The position numbers and the translations under genes are program-made. Of a stretch of DNA of 28,109 nucleotides, positions 24,867 to 28,109 are shown one piece after another; within the stretch, counting starts at the first letter, position 1; each line of letters begins with the position of its first letter. This DNA comes from an uncultured Bacteroidales bacterium (lineage in GTDB: Bacteria > Bacteroidota > Bacteroidia > Bacteroidales > Paludibacteraceae). Under the pieces are notes generated by a model. That model made no database searches. It was not told the DNA's origin and worked only from the letters and a program-made list of their open reading frames with translations. The stretch is taken from the NCBI GenBank assembly GCA_937901025.1, contig CALCGR010000157.1:1-28109 (forward strand), read 5' to 3'.

Positions 24867-24898
24867 CAAAAATACACTTTTTTTTTGAAATATGCAAG
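24867..24898 (-). promoter_or_regulatory. Promoter of the T9SS operon
   Basis: On the minus strand CTTG (24898-24895, one mismatch to TTTG), a 20-nt spacer with an A-run ending GTG, then TATTTTTG (24874-24867). The leader to the DUF2795 ATG is about 15-20 nt. No second promoter is obvious in the 10.5-kb operon downstream. Confidence 0.7.
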
Positions 24899-24938
24899 TC
24901 TTTTTGCATTTTTTTTCAAAAAATCGCACTATTTTGCC

Positions 24939-25469
24939 CTATCGGGCAGGAATCCATGCCGTTTCCGGTGCGAAAGTGCATTTAGCCAGCCATCGGGCGA
25001 GGACAAAGAAGTAATCGCTTAAGCGATTGATGAACACCCGATCCTGTTCTTTGGTTTGCTCCTGAGGCAGGGCACACATCAGCCGCTCTAAGTCGCGGGT
25101 GGCGGTACGAACAATATGGCAGCGCGCCACGCATTCATTGCCCGCCGGAAGCAGGAACGAGTGTTGGGGTTCCAGGTCCGCCTGCATGCGGTCCATCCAT
25201 TGCTCTAAGTTGCTGATTTGCAGGGCATCTATCGCGATATCAGCGGCGGCTAAGCGTCCGCCCAAATCGAAGAGGCGATGCTGGATATAGGTTAATTCTT
25301 GGTCCGCGTCGGCAGCCGAAGCGGGGAGGGCGGCGCGAAGCCAGCCTACGAGACTATTCAGGCGATCGGCAGCCCCATACGTAGCGATGCGGGCATCGGT
25401 CTTACTTACGCGCTGACCGGAGGCGAGAGCGGTGGTTCCGTTATCACCGGTTTTTGTGTAGATTTTCAT
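24939..25469 (-). CDS. PduO-type ATP:cob(I)alamin adenosyltransferase
   Basis: Attaches the adenosyl group of ATP to cob(I)alamin or cobinamide to make coenzyme B12. 176 aa, close to the single-domain PduO-type length. Diagnostic features are the N-terminal KIYTKTGDNGTTAL (ATP-binding loop), the helix IQHRLFDLGGRLA and the C-terminal HIVRTATRDLERL (family aRt.cRraEr). It overlaps the methyltransferase gene by 4 nt (ATGA). The stop TAG falls in the loop of a short TGCCC/GGGCA hairpin, a possible weak terminator. Confidence 0.93.
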   Translation of the reverse strand: MKIYTKTGDNGTTALASGQRVSKTDARIATYGAADRLNSLVGWLRAALPASAADADQELTYIQHRLFDLGGRLAAADIAIDALQISNLEQWMDRMQADLEPQHSFLLPAGNECVARCHIVRTATRDLERLMCALPQEQTKEQDRVFINRLSDYFFVLARWLAKCTFAPETAWIPAR

Positions 25470-26269
25470 ATGCGTATTCGATAATGTCGTTTCAATAAAT
25501 GCGGGTCAAAAAACAGGAGCCCGAAGTGGTAACCATTGATGGTGGAGGTGACTTGGTCAAGGTCACAAAGTTGCTTCCACGCCCTCGTCATTTCGGGCGA
25601 ATGGTAGAGATCGTCCACCACCACAATCGAGCGATTGTGAAGGCGAGGCAGGAAGTGCATAACATACTGAATTGTAGGCTCTTGCCGATGGTTGGCATCG
25701 ACGAAGACGAAGTCGATTTTTTCCTCGCCTGCATGCGTATTATTTAATAAGGTGTCATCTATATTTCCGAGTACGGACGTGATGTTTTTGAGCCCTAATT
25801 TTTTCCACGTTTCTTGAGCTAATTTTAGGGTCGCGGGATTGCCCTCATACGTGGTCACGCGGTTCGCCGAATGCGGGGCCGCCAGATAGGCGGTCGTGAT
25901 CCCCAGACTCGTCCCTAATTCAACGATATTCAGGGGACGGTTAAGTTCATGTTTAAGGTGCACGATGAGCTTAAAAAACAGTTCCCCCGCGGCGGGTTGT
26001 TCAAGGTGCGTAGCGGCGATGGAGGAGACTTTTAAAGCGGTGTCGGTACCCGTTCCGTAATCCGTTACGGGAATCACCTGCGACGAACGGAGCCGGCGGT
26101 CGCGCTCGTCTTCTATCTCCGCCCACCGGTAGTAACGGTGTACGCGAGGAAAGAGAAAACGCACGAGGTAAAACAGGGACGGAGAATGGATACCTTCCCC
26201 GCTCGTGTTCCAGGCGGATAGACGGTGCCAAACCCCGTTTATGACCCTATAAAAGAAAAATTTTTTCAT
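25466..26269 (-). CDS. Class I SAM-dependent methyltransferase
   Basis: 267-aa protein with a Rossmann methyltransferase core: motif I IVELGTSLGITTAYLA, motif II TYEGNP (acidic residue for SAM ribose), and post-motif IDFVFVDANH followed by SIVVVDDLYHSPEM. This order resembles the O-methyltransferase/class I 'caffeoyl-CoA-like' group. The N-terminus has WNTSGEGIHSPSLFYLVRFL, a pattern common in Bacteroidota members of unknown substrate. I chose ATG 26269 (MKKFFFYR) instead of the upstream in-frame ATG at 26281, because the -7 box at 26286-26279 overlaps the latter. The next gene, the cobalamin adenosyltransferase, overlaps by 4 nt, but a link to cobalamin is not evident. Confidence 0.87.
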   Translation of the reverse strand: MKKFFFYRVINGVWHRLSAWNTSGEGIHSPSLFYLVRFLFPRVHRYYRWAEIEDERDRRLRSSQVIPVTDYGTGTDTALKVSSIAATHLEQPAAGELFFKLIVHLKHELNRPLNIVELGTSLGITTAYLAAPHSANRVTTYEGNPATLKLAQETWKKLGLKNITSVLGNIDDTLLNNTHAGEEKIDFVFVDANHRQEPTIQYVMHFLPRLHNRSIVVVDDLYHSPEMTRAWKQLCDLDQVTSTINGYHFGLLFFDPHLLKRHYRIRI

Positions 26270-26278
26270 TTTCGGGCA

Positions 26279-26310
26279 CAAAATTACACTTTTTTTATGA
26301 TATTTGCAAA
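26279..26310 (-). promoter_or_regulatory. Promoter of the methyltransferase-adenosyltransferase operon
   Basis: On the minus strand TTTG (26310-26307), a 20-nt spacer with an A-run ending GTG, then TAATTTTG (26286-26279), an exact TAnnTTTG. Only 9 nt separate the box from the chosen ATG, giving a very short leader. Confidence 0.75.
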
Positions 26311-26314
26311 TTTA

Positions 26315-26346
26315 TTTGCACAATTCCGGAATTTTTTGTATCTTTG
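26315..26346 (+). promoter_or_regulatory. Promoter of the nucleoside-recognition/ybeY operon
   Basis: TTTG (26315-26318), 20-nt spacer, TATCTTTG (26339-26346), exact TAnnTTTG. The GTG start is only 4 nt after the box, so the transcript would be leaderless or nearly so. The -33 boxes of the two divergent promoters are 4 nt apart. Confidence 0.75.
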
Positions 26347-26350
26347 CCAC

Positions 26351-27583
26351 GTGATTTTGAATTATATCTGGATAGCATTCGTTCTTTTGTCCCTTTTAGC
26401 GGGATTGATTGCCTTCTTCGGCTTTGGCGAGACGGAGGTTTTTTCGGCAATCCTCAACAGCACTTTTTCGTCGGCGAAGACGGGTTTTGAGATCTCGCTC
26501 GGTCTGACGGGGGTGTTGGCGTTATGGATGGGGATATTGAAGATTGGCGAACGGGGCGGGGTAGTGCAGTCGCTCTCGCGCGGCGTGGCGCCGTTCTTTA
26601 CCCGCATCTTCCCTTCGGTGCCGAAGAATCATCCCGTCTTCGGGACGATGTTCATGAATATCGCGGCCAACCTCTTGGGACTGGACAATGCGGCAACGCC
26701 GATGGGGCTCAAGGCGATGGGGGAACTGCAGGAACTCAATGACGATAAGTCGAAGGCCTCGAATGCGATGATTATGTTCGTCGTGTTGGGGGCGAGCGGT
26801 TTGACGCTGATCCCGACGACGATCATGGCGTATCGGGCGCAGCTGGGAGCCGCCAATCCGGCGGATGTGTTCCTGCCGATCTTGATAGCGACGTATTTCT
26901 CGACGTTGACGGGTCTGGTGGCGACCTGTATCGCCCAAAAGATACGGCTATGGGATAAGATGATTCTGGGCGTGGTCGGTGGACTGACGGCTTTGGTGAT
27001 AGCGCTGCTACTGCTGGCGCGCCGGTTACCGGAGCAGCAGTTGACGCAGGTGTCGTCGTTGTTGGCAGCGGTGATACTGCTGGGTGTCATGGCGTGGTTT
27101 ATCATCCAAGCGATGGTGAAGAAAGTGAATGTATACGACGCTTTTATCGACGGGGCGAAGGACGGTTTTAAGACGGCGGTAGGGATTATCCCGTACCTGA
27201 TAGCCATCTTAGTGGCGATAGGAATGTTCCGCGCCAGCGGGGCGATGGGACTGATGGAGACGGGGATAGCGAACCTGTTTGCGAAGGTGGGGATTAATCC
27301 CGACTTGGCGGGGGCGGTGCCTACGGCCTTGATGAAACCGCTGAGCGGCAGCGGGGCACGGGGATTGATGATTGAGGCGATGACCACGTACGGAGCGGAC
27401 TCGTTGGTAGGCAGGTTGTGTTGTACGTTGCAGGGGTGTTGTGATACGACGTTTTATGTGCTGGCGGTTTATTTCGGCAGCGTAGGAATAAAAGAGACGA
27501 GGCATACGGTGGTGTGTTGTTTGCTGGCGGACCTGGCGGGCATCATAGCGGCGTTTGTAGTAGCGAACCTGTTTTTTGGATGA
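26351..27583 (+). CDS. Nucleoside-recognition (Gate) domain membrane protein, SpmA-SpmB fusion type
   Basis: 410-aa integral membrane protein with two Gate domains, as in a fusion of Bacillus SpmA and SpmB. It has about ten hydrophobic segments. Characteristic stretches are AKTGFEISLGLTGVLALWMG, NIAANLLGLDNAATPMGLKA, LTLIPTTIMAYRAQLGAANP and, in the second half, PLSGSGARGLMIEAM. Substrate is unknown; the domain name comes from nucleoside-transporter similarity. I place the start at GTG 26351 (reading VILNYIWIAF, matching the N-terminus I expect for homologues), because the upstream in-frame ATGs lie within or before the promoter. It ends in an ATGA overlap with ybeY. Confidence 0.9.
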   Translation: MILNYIWIAFVLLSLLAGLIAFFGFGETEVFSAILNSTFSSAKTGFEISLGLTGVLALWMGILKIGERGGVVQSLSRGVAPFFTRIFPSVPKNHPVFGTMFMNIAANLLGLDNAATPMGLKAMGELQELNDDKSKASNAMIMFVVLGASGLTLIPTTIMAYRAQLGAANPADVFLPILIATYFSTLTGLVATCIAQKIRLWDKMILGVVGGLTALVIALLLLARRLPEQQLTQVSSLLAAVILLGVMAWFIIQAMVKKVNVYDAFIDGAKDGFKTAVGIIPYLIAILVAIGMFRASGAMGLMETGIANLFAKVGINPDLAGAVPTALMKPLSGSGARGLMIEAMTTYGADSLVGRLCCTLQGCCDTTFYVLAVYFGSVGIKETRHTVVCCLLADLAGIIAAFVVANLFFG

Positions 27584-28005
27584 TACAGTTGGTCACGGAA
27601 CATATCGACATGCCGGCTTGGGTGAGCGAACATGAGCAGGACCTCAAGCAGTGGCTTCGCAAAGTAGCGGCCGGGTACGGGTACAAGGTAGGCAACCTGA
27701 CCTATATCCTCTGCGATGACGCAAAGATATTGGAGGTCAACCGGCAGTTCTTAGGGCACGATTATTTTACGGATGTCATCACGTTTGATTACACCACGCC
27801 TTCGTGCCTGAACGGGGATATCTTTATCTCCCTGGATACGGTGAGAAGCAATGCGCAGGAGGTAGGGGTGAGCGAGCAGCAGGAGATATGTAGGATCTTA
27901 GTGCACGGTCTGCTGCACCTGACGGGACAGGGGGACAAGACGCCCGAGACGAAGGAAGAAATGACGAAAAAAGAAGATAGAGCATTAAATAAACTCAATG
28001 TTTAA
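27580..28005 (+). CDS. ybeY: Endoribonuclease YbeY (rRNA maturation factor)
   Basis: Zinc-dependent endoribonuclease for 16S rRNA 3'-end maturation and ribosome quality control. 141 aa from ATG 27580, which overlaps the upstream stop as ATGA; a longer frame from 27514 runs into the membrane-protein gene. Motifs: LTYILCDDAKILEVNRQFLG, HDYFTDVITFDY and the metal site HGLLHLTGQGDK, with H109 and H113. The usual third histidine (HGxLHLxGYDH) is replaced (G-D119-K). Bacteroidota members commonly show a K/D-K form here, so this is likely a lineage feature. Confidence 0.94.
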   Translation: MIQLVTEHIDMPAWVSEHEQDLKQWLRKVAAGYGYKVGNLTYILCDDAKILEVNRQFLGHDYFTDVITFDYTTPSCLNGDIFISLDTVRSNAQEVGVSEQQEICRILVHGLLHLTGQGDKTPETKEEMTKKEDRALNKLNV

Positions 28006-28056
28006 TGTTTATTAAACCAAATTAACTTATTGTTTCATTTTTTAAAAATTTTCATT

Positions 28057-28109
28057 ATGGAAAAAGAAAATTTAGAGAAAAATTTCGAAGAAGTTCGTAA
28101 TCAAGTTAC
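28057..28109 (+). CDS. Start of an unidentified gene (cut by the window edge)
   Basis: ATG 28057 in the TCATTATG context used at 4407 and 7166, after a 51-nt AT-rich gap. Only 17 codons are visible: MEKENLEKNFEEVRNQV. Charged and helix-prone; too short to identify. Confidence 0.6.
   Translation, partial: MEKENLEKNFEEVRNQV

Noticed and set aside
24929..24952. Terminator after the cobalamin adenosyltransferase (TGCCC-GATA-GGGCA)
   Set aside because: Only 5 bp of stem, overlapping the stop codon, and the T-run is not directly adjacent; too weak to list as a terminator.
26225..26350. Upstream ATG for the nucleoside-recognition protein
   Set aside because: It precedes the promoter and overlaps the divergent methyltransferase gene. 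GTG 26351 fits the expected N-terminus.
1..28109. tRNA, rRNA or complete insertion sequence
   Set aside because: I saw no cloverleaf, rRNA core or transposase gene anywhere in the window.

Overview
The window looks like chromosome of a member of the Bacteroidales (phylum Bacteroidota). The evidence is a complete type IX secretion core (porP, gldK/porK, gldL/porL, gldM/porM, gldN/porN), a DUF2795 gene, a fused nucleoside-recognition 'Gate' membrane protein, Bacteroidota-type promoters (TTTG at -33, a 20-nt spacer, TAnnTTTG at -7), and starts in a TCATTATG context instead of strong Shine-Dalgarno sequences. I cannot fix the genus; a T9SS-bearing family such as Paludibacteraceae or Porphyromonadaceae is plausible.

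Region 1 (1-2456) is AT-rich accessory DNA. A minus-strand ABC exporter remnant (ATPase running off the left edge, plus a 5'-truncated FtsX/MacB-like permease) abuts a plus-strand YafQ-type toxin-antitoxin pair that appears to have replaced the permease's 5' half. A clean intrinsic terminator ends the TA operon.

Region 2 (2457-7103) is the most unusual part. A 663-bp gene-free stretch holds a good promoter inside an inverted repeat, a 53-bp direct repeat, and two opposed arrays of a 9-bp GATAAA unit. Six tightly spaced, AT-rich plus-strand genes follow: a ComEC-like metallo-beta-lactamase-fold hydrolase with an extreme cysteine cluster, a DUF2441-like protein, a 58-aa acidic protein, a TIGR04255-family protein, and two proteins of no family I recognise. 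This looks like a horizontally acquired cassette and is my best candidate for an undescribed system. A defence or conflict role is inference, not shown by the sequence.

Region 3 (7166-14300) is one 2344-residue exported protein built of InlB/Listeria-Bacteroides-type repeats and starch-binding-like beta-sandwich modules, followed by a heptamer tandem repeat and a bidirectional terminator.

Region 4 (14301-24846, all minus strand) is a compact 12-gene operon read DUF2795-porP-gldK-gldL-gldM-gldN-ftsX-DUF3098-uppP-truB-queA-ung. It joins T9SS assembly to cell division, lipid-carrier recycling, tRNA modification and uracil repair, mostly through 1-20 nt overlaps. A promoter lies upstream of the DUF2795 gene.

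Region 5 (24939-28109) holds a minus-strand methyltransferase and PduO-type cobalamin adenosyltransferase pair, divergently promoted from a plus-strand nucleoside-recognition protein overlapping ybeY. The start of one further gene runs off the right edge.
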